From Gemmatimonadota bacterium (GTDB taxonomy: Bacteria; Gemmatimonadota; Gemmatimonadetes; Longimicrobiales; Gaopeijiaceae), in assembly GCA_030428885.1 (NCBI GenBank), contig JAUIEJ010000006.1:186001-250000 (forward strand): a stretch of DNA of 64,000 nucleotides, read 5' to 3'. Position numbers and translations under genes: made by a program. Positions 25,132 to 33,758 of the stretch are shown here, piece by piece (positions within the stretch are counted from its first letter, which is position 1; each line of letters opens with the position of its first letter). The notes under the pieces are model-generated. The model was not told where the DNA came from and made no database searches. It was given only the letters and a program-made list of their open reading frames with translations.

Positions 25132-26370
25132 CTACCCGCCGCAGGTCACCCTCACCCGTCGGTTGAGCTCCCGGGCCGACTCGTTGTCGTCGGGTGAGAT
25201 GAGGGGCTGGGTTTCCCCCATGCCGTCGGCCGAAACCCGTCCCCCGTCGAAGCCCCGAGCCACCAGGGCAGCCACCACCGCCTGCGCCCTCCGGCGCGAG
25301 AGGTCGAGGTTGTAGTCCTCCGAACCCTCGGTGGAGGTGTGCCCCACGACCTGGACCCGGTCGGCGCCCTCGGCCAGGAGCCGGTCGTACAGATCGGCCA
25401 CCACCGGCTCGCTCTCGGGACGAATCACCGCCGAGTCGAACTCGAAGTTCACGTACACATCGGTGCCGCACACCACAGGAGGCGGGGGCGGCGCTTCACC
25501 GCAGCCCTCGGGGTCGGGCACGTCGACGGCCGTTCGAGCGTTGAAGCGCCCGCGGTTGGCCGCCACCGAGGCGTTGATGGAACCGTCGTCGTCGGCCACG
25601 AGGATGAAGGCGCCGGTGCGTCCGGTGGCCGGATCCTCGCCCGAGGCCCGAGCCACCCGTCCGTTCACCGTGCCCTGGAACCGAATGGCGCCCACGCACC
25701 CGGTGACGGTGGTGCCCTCCTGGTGGATCTCGAAGGGGTCGCCCTTGAGATCCTGCCGCTCGGTGAGGCGCAGTTCCCACCGGCCCTCGAAGGCGGTGGA
25801 CAGGGGTTGGGCCTCCTGCTCGCCGAACCCCATGATCTCGCTGAACCGCACCACCGTGCGTCCCTCGTCGCCGGGTTCGATGAGGATCCCCCCCTCGAAG
25901 CGCACCCGCACCCAGCGCACCGGCACGACCGAGTCGGCGGCGACCTCCGTCACCTCGTCTTCGGTGGCGTGGGTCTCGAGCTCGAACGCCGCCAGGGGCC
26001 GGAATCCCTCGTCGGGTCCATCGGGAGACCCCGACACCATGACCGACCGAACGAAGGTGGTGTTGCCCGGCGCCTCCATGACCCGGGGCACGGCGAAGCG
26101 CTCGAACCGGGTGGTGGCCGGCAGCTTGTAGACGAATTCCACCGGCCCCTGGGCGTCGTTCATGAGCGCCATGCGATAGGCTTCGCCGTCGATGGCGTTC
26201 AACGCCGTCCCTGCACTGCCCGATGCCAGTCCGGTCTGGGACACGAACAACACGCCCCGGGCGTAGGTCAGGAGGTCGTCGCCCGTGGGCTCCTGGGGCG
26301 CGGGCGCGGCGTGAAGCGCCGAGGCCAGGAGAAGAGCGGGGAGGCCGGTGAGGGGGGGGATCCGGTTCAT
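25132..26370 (-). CDS. OmpA-family outer-membrane/peptidoglycan-binding protein
   Basis: This 412-residue protein has a signal peptide (LPALLLASALHAAPA). Residues about 30-290 form an N-terminal beta-rich region of unknown fold, including a discoidin-like stretch (VRWVRVRFEGGILIE). A proline linker (PPPPPVVCG) leads to an OmpA C-terminal domain at about 300-412 (VNFEFDSAVIRPES, VVGHTSTEGSEDYNLDLSRRRA), which binds diaminopimelate peptidoglycan. Cys residues before and at the end of the domain may pair. The gene begins 4 bases after the stop of a small coiled-coil gene, so they form an operon. Confidence 0.87.
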   Translation of the reverse strand: MNRIPPLTGLPALLLASALHAAPAPQEPTGDDLLTYARGVLFVSQTGLASGSAGTALNAIDGEAYRMALMNDAQGPVEFVYKLPATTRFERFAVPRVMEAPGNTTFVRSVMVSGSPDGPDEGFRPLAAFELETHATEDEVTEVAADSVVPVRWVRVRFEGGILIEPGDEGRTVVRFSEIMGFGEQEAQPLSTAFEGRWELRLTERQDLKGDPFEIHQEGTTVTGCVGAIRFQGTVNGRVARASGEDPATGRTGAFILVADDDGSINASVAANRGRFNARTAVDVPDPEGCGEAPPPPPVVCGTDVYVNFEFDSAVIRPESEPVVADLYDRLLAEGADRVQVVGHTSTEGSEDYNLDLSRRRAQAVVAALVARGFDGGRVSADGMGETQPLISPDDNESARELNRRVRVTCGG

Positions 26371-26373
26371 GGG

Positions 26374-26850
26374 TCAGCCTAGAATGCTATCCAGGGCTTC
26401 CGCAACCTCGCGGTGGAGCTGCTCCAGCTCCCGGAACTTCTGGATCCGATGCCTCCGCATGCGATCCTCCTGACCCACCACCGACGGCGCGTTCTGAAGC
26501 TCCTCGATGCGCTTCTTCAAACGATCGAAGGTCATGGCGATGCGGGGCAGGCAGTCGCGAAGGTCGACCAGGGCGCTCTTGAGCTCCGCCACCTGGGCCG
26601 ACGACATCTCGTCGAGGGTGCTGGGCTGGTAGAACTCGAACCCCGAGCGGATCCCGGCGGTCCATCCGTCGAGGATGACCGTGAGGCCCTGGAGGTCGTC
26701 CCAGTTCTCCGTGATCTGGCGATTCATCCGGTCCATGAGGGCGGCGCAGACATCGTCGTCGGTCTGGGCCGCGAGGGCCTGGGGCGAAGCCAGGGCGAAG
26801 GTCGCCAGCAGGGCGACGGCGAAGGCGGTGGATCGAGGGGCGAGGCGCAT
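26374..26850 (-). CDS. Exported helical/coiled-coil protein, unknown function
   Basis: This 158-residue protein has a signal peptide (FAVALLATFALASPQALA) followed by an almost wholly helical chain. Its C-terminal half shows heptad-like patterning (FDRLKKRIEELQNAP, RIQKFRELEQLHREVAEAL). Two Cys (DVCAALMD, RDCLPRIA) may pair in the periplasm. It is the first gene of the operon with the OmpA protein, so a periplasmic role at the cell wall is plausible. No family is recognised. Confidence 0.65.
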   Translation of the reverse strand: MRLAPRSTAFAVALLATFALASPQALAAQTDDDVCAALMDRMNRQITENWDDLQGLTVILDGWTAGIRSGFEFYQPSTLDEMSSAQVAELKSALVDLRDCLPRIAMTFDRLKKRIEELQNAPSVVGQEDRMRRHRIQKFRELEQLHREVAEALDSILG

Positions 26851-26974
26851 GGTGAACGCTCCGGTCGGAAGAAGGGTGCGGGACGGGTCCTCACTCCTCC
26901 TTGTGCAGAACCGGGGCGAAGGGGACCACGGACCGGTTGCGCCGGCACCGTCGTACGGCCGATCGTGGAGTCCC

Positions 26975-29593
26975 ATGCCCACCCCCCCACCCGATTGGGC
27001 CGACGTTCGGGCCCTCTTCGAAGCGGCCCTCGAACGCGAGGAACCGGAGCGGTCGGCGTTCCTCGACGAAGCGTGCGGCCTCCACGGACCCCTCCGCTCT
27101 GAGGTCGACGCGCTCCTGGCGGCGGCCGGGGACGACACGTTTCTGGGGACTCCGCTCAGGGAGCAGGGCCTCGACGCCCTTCGAGAGGAGGCGGAAGGAC
27201 CCTCCCCCGGAACCCGCGTGGGCCCCTTCCGCCTCGGATCACTGCTGGGCCGGGGTGGCATGGGTCACGTCTACGCGGCCCACCGCGACGACGGGGCCTA
27301 CGACCAACAGGTGGCGGTGAAACTGCTCCGCACCCGGTTCCCCACCGACGAACTCCTGCGCCGGTTCGCCCGGGAGCGGGAGATCCTGGCGTCGCTCCAT
27401 CATCCAGGCATCGCCCACATCCTCGACGGAGGCTCGTCGGCGGTAGGCCCGTGGCTCGCCATGGAGTTCGTGGACGGCCGCCCGCTCCCCGACCACTGCC
27501 GGGAGCAGCGGCTCACCCTGGCCCAACGGGTCGAGCTCTTCGCTGCGGTGTGCGATGCCGTGGACCACGCCCACCGCCGCGGGATCGTGCACCGGGACCT
27601 CAAACCGTCCAACGTTCTGGTCACGCCCGAGGGCCAGCCGAAGCTTCTCGACTTCGGCATCGCCGCGATCCTGGGACCGGGCGGCGATCGGGGCCTCACC
27701 CGCACCGGGGTGCTTCCCCACACGCCCGAGTACGCCAGCCCCGAACAGATCCGGGGGGAAACGGCCACCACGGCCTCCGACGTCTGGGCCCTGGGCGCCC
27801 TGTTGTACGAACTGCTCACGGATCGCCGGCCCTACGAAAGCCGCTCCGCCTCGCCCGCCGAGCGTGAACGGCAACGGGCCGTGCTCCCCCGGCGTCCCAG
27901 CGACGTGACCCGACGCCGGGAGTTGCGGGGCGACCTGGACGCGGTGGTGGGAAAGGCCCTGCACCCCGATCCCGAGCGCCGGTATTCGTCGGCAGCGGCT
28001 CTGGCCGACGATCTCCGTCGTCACCTGGCTCATCGACCGGTGTCGGCCCGCCCCGACGGCGTGCTCTACCGGCTGCGCGCCTGGTCTCGCAGGAATCCGG
28101 TCGTGGCCGGTGCCGCGGCTCTTCTCGTGACCACCGTCGCGGTGGGAACCCTCACGACCCTGCAACAGGCCCGCCGGGCCGAGGCCGGTCTCGCCAGCGC
28201 CCGGGGGCTCGCCCGCTCCCTCCTCATCGATCTCGACCGGGCCCTGGAAGATCTGCCCGAGTCGACCCCGGTGCGGGCCCGTATGGTGACCCAGGCCCTC
28301 ACATCGCTGGAGGAGCTCTCCGACGACGTGAACGCCGATTCGGAATTGCTGCTCCTGGCCGCCGACGCCTACGACCGCATCGGCTCCATCCAGGGAAATC
28401 CACTCTACACGAACCTGGGCGATCTGGCGGCAGCGCGAGACAGCCACGAGCGGGCCCTGGAGATACGTAACGGCCTGGAGGCCCGGGATCCGTCCCATCC
28501 GGCCATCCGACAAGCCCTGGGCACCAGCTACCTTCACATGGCCGTGCTGGATCGAGCCGAGGGCGACGTGGCGGCGTCGACCGCGTGGGCGGAACGGGCC
28601 CTGGAGGCCCTGGAGCCGTTGCGCGACACCCGGGGGGCCGAGGCCCGGTTCGTCCTCACCCTGGAGGCGGCCCGAACCATCCTGGGGGCCAACGAAATCC
28701 GGCGCGGCGAGTTCGATCGGGGCCTGGAGGCCCTGGGCGCCGCCGTCGTCGGGCTCGAGGCCCTGGCTCCCCCGGAAGCGGCCGACGTGGAGCTGGGGTT
28801 GGCGCTGTGGGAGGCGTACGGCCATCAGGTCGACGGATGGCGCTTCAGCAGTCGGTATCAGCCGGCGCTGGACGTGCTGGAAGACCGGGCGTGCCCCATG
28901 CTCGAGCGGCTCGCGGACGCGTATCCCCGCCGGGCGTCGGTACTCTGGGGACTCCAGTCCTGCTGGGACTACCTGGGTACGCTTCAGGAGAAGCTCTACC
29001 TGGACGATCCCGAGGCCACCTTCCTCCGGGCCCTGGGCCGGGCCGAGGAGCTGGTGGCGCTGGACCCCGCCAACGAACGGGCCAACGCGGCCGTCACCAC
29101 GGTGCTCGTCTCCCTGGGGCGCCGCGTATTCGCCGAGGGCCGGGTCGCCGAGGGCGAGGCCTATCTGGCCCGAGCGGTGGAGATCCGGCGGGGTCTGGAA
29201 GCGGCCAACCCGTCCAACACGCTCTGGACGGCGCGGTTGGCCAGCGTACTCCGGGAGTACTGCCGGGGAGAGCTCCACAACGACCGGCTGGAGGCGGCCC
29301 TTCCGTGGTGCCTGGAGGCCGTGGACACCCACGTCCGGCACGTCACCCGGCAGCGGGACGACGCCATCGCCCAGGTCACCCTGGCTTACGCCCTGGGGCA
29401 CACGGGTCGGGTCTACCGGGCGCTGGCCGCAGCGGGCCCGGGGCCCGACGCCGAGGCCCACCGGGAGCGGGCGGTGGAGTTCTACATCCGGGCTCTGGCG
29501 GCCTACGACCGTGCCGGTTCGTTCGGAGACAACCCGGACTGGGAGGTCGACCCCGACGCCGTCCGCGCCGAACTGGCCGCGTTGGAGGGGTGA
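26975..29593 (+). CDS. Ser/Thr protein kinase with TPR-like sensor region
   Basis: This 872-residue protein starts at an ATG preceded by GGAGTCCC. Residues 1-60 are the helical lead-in seen in the 15097 kinase. The kinase domain spans about 80-360, with GRGGMGHVY, VAVKLL, HRDLKPSN, DFGIAAI and YASPEQI; all catalytic residues are intact. A membrane helix lies at about 375-395 (VVAGAAALLVTTVAVGTL). The 470-residue C-terminal part is all-alpha with tetratricopeptide-like repeats (ALEIRNGLEARDPSHPAIRQ). It is the first gene of an operon with a sigma factor and a second kinase. Such proteins are thought to phosphorylate or sequester the partner sigma factor. Confidence 0.9.
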   Translation: MPTPPPDWADVRALFEAALEREEPERSAFLDEACGLHGPLRSEVDALLAAAGDDTFLGTPLREQGLDALREEAEGPSPGTRVGPFRLGSLLGRGGMGHVYAAHRDDGAYDQQVAVKLLRTRFPTDELLRRFAREREILASLHHPGIAHILDGGSSAVGPWLAMEFVDGRPLPDHCREQRLTLAQRVELFAAVCDAVDHAHRRGIVHRDLKPSNVLVTPEGQPKLLDFGIAAILGPGGDRGLTRTGVLPHTPEYASPEQIRGETATTASDVWALGALLYELLTDRRPYESRSASPAERERQRAVLPRRPSDVTRRRELRGDLDAVVGKALHPDPERRYSSAAALADDLRRHLAHRPVSARPDGVLYRLRAWSRRNPVVAGAAALLVTTVAVGTLTTLQQARRAEAGLASARGLARSLLIDLDRALEDLPESTPVRARMVTQALTSLEELSDDVNADSELLLLAADAYDRIGSIQGNPLYTNLGDLAAARDSHERALEIRNGLEARDPSHPAIRQALGTSYLHMAVLDRAEGDVAASTAWAERALEALEPLRDTRGAEARFVLTLEAARTILGANEIRRGEFDRGLEALGAAVVGLEALAPPEAADVELGLALWEAYGHQVDGWRFSSRYQPALDVLEDRACPMLERLADAYPRRASVLWGLQSCWDYLGTLQEKLYLDDPEATFLRALGRAEELVALDPANERANAAVTTVLVSLGRRVFAEGRVAEGEAYLARAVEIRRGLEAANPSNTLWTARLASVLREYCRGELHNDRLEAALPWCLEAVDTHVRHVTRQRDDAIAQVTLAYALGHTGRVYRALAAAGPGPDAEAHRERAVEFYIRALAAYDRAGSFGDNPDWEVDPDAVRAELAALEG

Positions 29594-29597
29594 CGGC

Positions 29598-30164
29598 GTG
29601 AACGAGCCCATGCCGGTGACCACCCTTCTCCACGCCTGGAAAGACGGCGACGACGGGGCGCTGGACGCCCTGGTCCCTCTCGTCTACGACGAACTCAAAC
29701 GTCTGGCCGGGGGCCATCTTCGACGAGAGCGGGAAGGGCACACCCTGAGCTCCACCGCCCTGGTCCACGAGGCATGGATGAACCTGGCCCGGGGTCCGGC
29801 GCCGCGGCTCGAAGACCGCGTGCACTTCTACGCCATCGCTTCCCGGGTCATGCGTCGGGTCCTGGTCTGGCACGCGCGGCGAAGGAACGCCGCGAAGCGG
29901 GGCGGGGGAACGCCCCCCCTGCCCCTGGAAGCGGCCGGGCACGTGGCGGTGACGTCCGACCACGACATCCTGGCTCTGGACGAGGCCATGGGTGAGTTGG
30001 AGCAGATGGATGAGCGCCTCTGCCGGGTCGTGGAATGCCGCCATTTCGGCGGCCTCAACGTCCAGGAGACCGCCACGGCCCTGGGTGTTTCGGCCACCAC
30101 CGTGAAGCGGGACTGGACGACGGCCCGGGCCTGGCTGAAGCGGCGGCTGGAGCCCGGGCGGTGA
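29598..30164 (+). CDS. ECF-like RNA polymerase sigma factor
   Basis: This 188-residue sigma factor has LVYDELKRLAGGHLRRER, LSSTALVHEAWMNLAR and HFYAIASRVMRRVLVWHARRR in region 2, and VVECRHFGGLNVQETATALGVSATTVKRDW in region 4. I use GTG 29598, which has GGAGGGG upstream; an ATG at 29610 is possible. It lies between two kinase genes, 4 bases after one stop and overlapping the next start (TGATG), so all three are co-translated. Confidence 0.88.
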   Translation: MNEPMPVTTLLHAWKDGDDGALDALVPLVYDELKRLAGGHLRREREGHTLSSTALVHEAWMNLARGPAPRLEDRVHFYAIASRVMRRVLVWHARRRNAAKRGGGTPPLPLEAAGHVAVTSDHDILALDEAMGELEQMDERLCRVVECRHFGGLNVQETATALGVSATTVKRDWTTARAWLKRRLEPGR

Positions 30165-31495
30165 TGGAGTCGCCGCCTGGACCCGTCATCGCCGACCGCT
30201 ACGAGGTCGTCGGTACGTTGGGGCGGGGCTCGTTCGGGCACACGTTCCTGGCCCGGGATCGCGAGACCGAGCGCGAGGTCGCGATCAAGATGCTCGACGC
30301 ACGAAACGCCCCCGATTGGAAGGCGTTCGAGCTCTTCGAACGCGAGGTATCGGTGCTCAGCGGGTTGCGGCATCCGGGTGTACCCGAGGTGTTCGATTCG
30401 TTCCGCGCGGTGTGGGAGGACCGGGAGGCCGCCTTCCTCGTGATGGAGTACGTCGAAGGCGTGTCCGTCGAAGAGATGATCGAGTCCGGCGAGCCCGCCG
30501 GACTCGGCGACGTGACTCGCCTGCTGCTCGACCTCCTGGGCATTCTCGAGTACCTCCACGGGCGCATCCCGCCGGTTCTGCACCGTGACATCAAGCCTGC
30601 GAACATCGTCGTCCGGCCGAACGGCGTGCCGGCGCTGGTGGACTTCGGCGCCGTGCGGAATGCCTTCGCGGCAGCCGACGACGAAGGATCGACGGTCGTG
30701 GGCACGTTCGGATACATGCCCTACGAGCAGTACATGGGTCACGCGAGTCCCTCCAGCGATCTGTACGCCTTGGCCGCGACGTTTCTCCATTGGATGACTC
30801 GCCGGCCCGTTCGCGAGTTCATGTCGGACGGCGGACGCATCGAGGTCCCGGACGAGCTTCCCGACGCCCGGCTGCGGGGAGTCCTGCGACGCATGCTCCG
30901 ACCCTCGCCGGCGGAGCGGTTCACCACTGCGCGGCAGGCGCGGGATGCGTTGATCCTGGGACACGGGGAGGGGGGTTCACGCGCGTCCGTGTCCGTGACT
31001 TCCCGCGCGGTGCCCCTCGCCCACGTGACGACGCCGCTCCCCGACCTCGGCCCGGCGCCGCGCGTGATCGAGGGACGGGTGCGGGAGGCCTACGACCGGG
31101 TCGCGCAGAGCGCCTGGCGCTTCTGGGATACCGAGGCGCCGCACGACGGGCCGACACCCCTGGGGGTCTTCAGGGCCGTGGGCATCGGCGCCGTGACGCT
31201 CGGCATCCTTCCCCTGATCGCCTTCCAGAAGGCGACCCACCGGCGCCGAGAGCTCCGCCGCTTCTTTCGGGAGGGCACGCCCGCCGAGGCGACGATCCTC
31301 GGCATCCAGATGGCGTCGAACGCGGCCGAACAGAGAGTCGCCCGGGTCACGTATGAATTCGTGGCCGACGGCCGGCTTCATCGCGCCGCCGACACGATGT
31401 TGCCGAGCGCGGAGGTCCGGCTACGGCCGGGAGAGGCCATCCACGTGCTCCACCTCGGCGCGCCCGACTACGAAAGCGTGATCATCACGCCCTGA
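30164..31495 (+). CDS. Ser/Thr protein kinase with C-terminal membrane/DUF3592-like domain
   Basis: This is a 443-residue protein. The kinase domain is at about 12-265: GRGSFGHTF loop, VAIKML Lys, HRDIKPAN catalytic loop and DFGAVR. The usual APE motif reads MPYEQ. A hydrophobic segment follows at about 345-365 (VGIGAVTLGILPLIAF). The last 70 residues resemble the DUF3592 fold (FREGTPAEATILG, VARVTYEFVADGRLH), a domain often at membranes. It is the last gene of the kinase-sigma-kinase operon. Two kinases on one sigma factor suggests either two inputs or kinase-on-kinase regulation. Confidence 0.86.
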   Translation: MESPPGPVIADRYEVVGTLGRGSFGHTFLARDRETEREVAIKMLDARNAPDWKAFELFEREVSVLSGLRHPGVPEVFDSFRAVWEDREAAFLVMEYVEGVSVEEMIESGEPAGLGDVTRLLLDLLGILEYLHGRIPPVLHRDIKPANIVVRPNGVPALVDFGAVRNAFAAADDEGSTVVGTFGYMPYEQYMGHASPSSDLYALAATFLHWMTRRPVREFMSDGGRIEVPDELPDARLRGVLRRMLRPSPAERFTTARQARDALILGHGEGGSRASVSVTSRAVPLAHVTTPLPDLGPAPRVIEGRVREAYDRVAQSAWRFWDTEAPHDGPTPLGVFRAVGIGAVTLGILPLIAFQKATHRRRELRRFFREGTPAEATILGIQMASNAAEQRVARVTYEFVADGRLHRAADTMLPSAEVRLRPGEAIHVLHLGAPDYESVIITP

Positions 31496-31601
31496 GGGCA
31501 CCCGGTCACCCGCCGTGGTGCCGCGCCCGCTCCCGGCCGGAGACCTTGCGAACCTGGAAAGGTGCGGCAACTGTATTGATCGATCCACTCAGGCACTGGC
31601 C

Positions 31602-32225
31602 ATGCATCCGACCCGTCGCAGAATCCTGGACGAAGCCCGAAGTCTCTTCTGGCGGAGGGGCTATCACGCCACCGGGATGAAGGAGATTCTCGCGGCCGCG
31701 GGCGCGGGAAGCGGGAGTCTCTACCACTTCTTCCCGAGCAAGGAGGCCGTCCTGGCCGAGGTTCTCCGGGACTACCTCACCATGCTCGGCCCCATGATCG
31801 TCGACCCTGCGTTTGCACGGACCACCGACCCGGTGGAGCGGGTCTTCGGCATCCTCGGGATCTACCGGGCGGGCCTCGTGGCCACGTCGTTCCGGTACTC
31901 CTGTCCCATCGGTCGCATCGCCCTGGAGGTCGCTCCGCGCTCCGGAGAGATCGATTCGTTGATCGACGAGAACTTCACCGCGTGGTCCGAGGTCATCGAG
32001 GGGTGCCTCGAGGCGGCCCGAGACCGCTGGCCCCAGGGGACCGACACCGGGGGCCTGGCCCGGTTCGTTCTCACCGTGATGGAGGGCGCGGTGATGCAGG
32101 CGGCCGCCGCCCGGGACATCCGGCCCTTCGACGAGGCAGTGGAGCACCTGCGGTCGTACTTCGCCCTTCTCGGCGGCGAGGCGCCGCCCGGATCCCACCT
32201 CCCACCGCCGCAGGAAGACCGATGA
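31602..32225 (+). CDS. TetR-family transcriptional regulator
   Basis: This 207-residue regulator has an N-terminal TetR helix-turn-helix (RRRILDEARSLFWRRGYHAT, MKEILAAAGAGSGSLYHFFPSKEAVL) and a ligand-binding domain of the LmrA/YxaF-like type (YSCPIGRIALEV). Its stop overlaps the start of a lipoprotein gene (ATGA), so it probably controls the operon that follows. No ribosome-binding site is evident, which may mean a leaderless or weakly translated message. Confidence 0.87.
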   Translation: MHPTRRRILDEARSLFWRRGYHATGMKEILAAAGAGSGSLYHFFPSKEAVLAEVLRDYLTMLGPMIVDPAFARTTDPVERVFGILGIYRAGLVATSFRYSCPIGRIALEVAPRSGEIDSLIDENFTAWSEVIEGCLEAARDRWPQGTDTGGLARFVLTVMEGAVMQAAAARDIRPFDEAVEHLRSYFALLGGEAPPGSHLPPPQEDR

Positions 32226-32806
32226 GACCCACCTCGACCCCGACACGCCGAGTCCGCGCCGTTCTGGCCGGCGCACTGTCCATGGCTCTCGCCGCCGGAT
32301 GTAGTGCCGAGCCCGGCGAGAGCCCCCCCTCGTCCGAGCCGGTCGGGGACGCCCCCCCGGAGACCGTCCAGCTCGCGCCCGAGCTGGCGGGTTTCCAGGC
32401 CCTCCTGGGAAGCTGGATCGCCCAGGGCGACGGGTTCGCCACCCGCCTCCACTACCGTGCGGGCGTGACCGGAGGCCTCGTCTACGCCGAGAACGAACTG
32501 TTAGATGACGAGGGGGTCGTCACCCAACGGTACGAGGGCGTCTACCGGTGGGACCCCGAGGCCGAGCAAGTCCGCTTCGACACGCTGGCGGAAACCGGCG
32601 AACACCACGTCGGGCGCGCCGAATGGGACGGCGGCCTCTGGCACGACGCACGCGTGTTCGGCGGATCCATCGACCGGTACACGTCCGAGATGCGCGTGGT
32701 GGCGCCAGATCGACTGGAGTACCGGGCGATCTACGGAGCGGACGGCTCCCGTGACGACGTCCTGGCCGGCGAACCGCTCTCCTACGAGCGCCTGTCGGGC
32801 GGTTGA
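32222..32806 (+). CDS. Lipoprotein of unknown function
   Basis: This 194-residue protein has a lipoprotein signal (LSMALAAGCSAE). The mature part is beta-rich: LAGFQALLGSWIAQGDGF, RYEGVYRWDPEAEQVRF and MRVVAPDRLEYRAIYG. The pattern, a lipocalin-like 'LLGSW' start followed by repeated strands, resembles the DUF1579 group, a small-molecule-binding barrel. It is coupled to the TetR gene upstream. Confidence 0.65.
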   Translation: MRPTSTPTRRVRAVLAGALSMALAAGCSAEPGESPPSSEPVGDAPPETVQLAPELAGFQALLGSWIAQGDGFATRLHYRAGVTGGLVYAENELLDDEGVVTQRYEGVYRWDPEAEQVRFDTLAETGEHHVGRAEWDGGLWHDARVFGGSIDRYTSEMRVVAPDRLEYRAIYGADGSRDDVLAGEPLSYERLSGG

Positions 32807-32879
32807 TGGCGCACCCCGGTCGCCGTCGGCATACTGAGGTCTCTCCTCCCACACTCCACGACCCAGGACACGACCCCGC

Positions 32880-33392
32880 ATGAACAAGGACACCCTCCAT
32901 CAGACGTGGGACCAGATGCGCCAGAAGTACGGCATCTACCTCCGGGTTCTGGACGCGATCCCCGCCGATCGCTTCCACGCCCACCCCATCGACGGCATGC
33001 GCACGCCGGCCCAGCTCGTGGCCCACACCTCGGGCTCCATCGTGCGGGACATCGCCCAGGGGGTGGCCAAAGGCGCCATCACGGCCAACGAGGCGTCGGA
33101 AGACGCCGTGGCGTCGGGACTCGAGACCAAGGATGCCGTGATCGCCTTCGCGAAGGACTGCTGGACCGCAGCCGACGAGGCCGTGGCCTCGATCGGGGAC
33201 GCCGAACTTCAGGCCGTCGTGCCCACTCCGTGGAACATGTCGTTTCCGGGCTTCGTGGGCTTCAGCATCCTGAACGACGAATTCATGCACCACCGGGGCC
33301 AGCTCTACGCCTACGCCCGTGCCTGCGGTGCAGAACCGCCGTTCATGTGGGGATTCGGGGACAACACCCCCGAGTTCCGACCCCAGGAATGA
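32880..33392 (+). CDS. DinB-family metal-dependent protein
   Basis: This 170-residue four-helix DinB-fold protein has the metal-binding His triad visible as H49 (LVAHTSG) and the HHRGQLYAY segment near 137-141 (DEFMHHRGQL). Members are thiol transferases or stress proteins; the substrate is unknown. It is coupled by ATGA to a small downstream gene. Confidence 0.83.
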   Translation: MNKDTLHQTWDQMRQKYGIYLRVLDAIPADRFHAHPIDGMRTPAQLVAHTSGSIVRDIAQGVAKGAITANEASEDAVASGLETKDAVIAFAKDCWTAADEAVASIGDAELQAVVPTPWNMSFPGFVGFSILNDEFMHHRGQLYAYARACGAEPPFMWGFGDNTPEFRPQE

Positions 33393-33748
33393 AGCCCGTC
33401 GACGCCGAAGACGACGCCCGGGACGCGGCGGAGGCGTGGCTGGCCCACATCGACGGCGGTGACGTCGCCGCGTCGCACCGGGACGCCTCCTCGACCTTCC
33501 GGAACGCCGTCACCCCGGAGCAGTGGGGCGAATCCCTGGGGCGGGTCCAGGAGGCCCTGGGACGGCCGCTGGAGCGGGCCTTCCGCTCGGCCGAGTACCA
33601 CAGCGAGCTCCCCGGAGCCCCCGACGGACACTACGTGGTGCTCACGTACGCCACCCGCTTCGCCCGTAAGGAACACGGCATGGAGACCGTGACCCCTCAA
33701 CTCGACACCGACGGGGTGTGGAGGGTGTCGGGGTACTTCGTGAAGTAG
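33389..33748 (+). CDS. DUF4019-like small protein
   Basis: This 119-residue protein fits the DUF4019 pattern: AAEAWLAHIDGGDVAASH at the N-terminus, WGESLGRVQEALG, then HYVVLTYATRFARKEHGMETVTP and WRVSGYFVK at the end. There is no signal peptide, although many homologues are exported. Its start overlaps the DinB stop and it precedes the multicopper oxidase by 10 bases, so it belongs to that operon. Confidence 0.72.
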   Translation: MKPVDAEDDARDAAEAWLAHIDGGDVAASHRDASSTFRNAVTPEQWGESLGRVQEALGRPLERAFRSAEYHSELPGAPDGHYVVLTYATRFARKEHGMETVTPQLDTDGVWRVSGYFVK

Positions 33749-33758
33749 GGGGCGCGGC

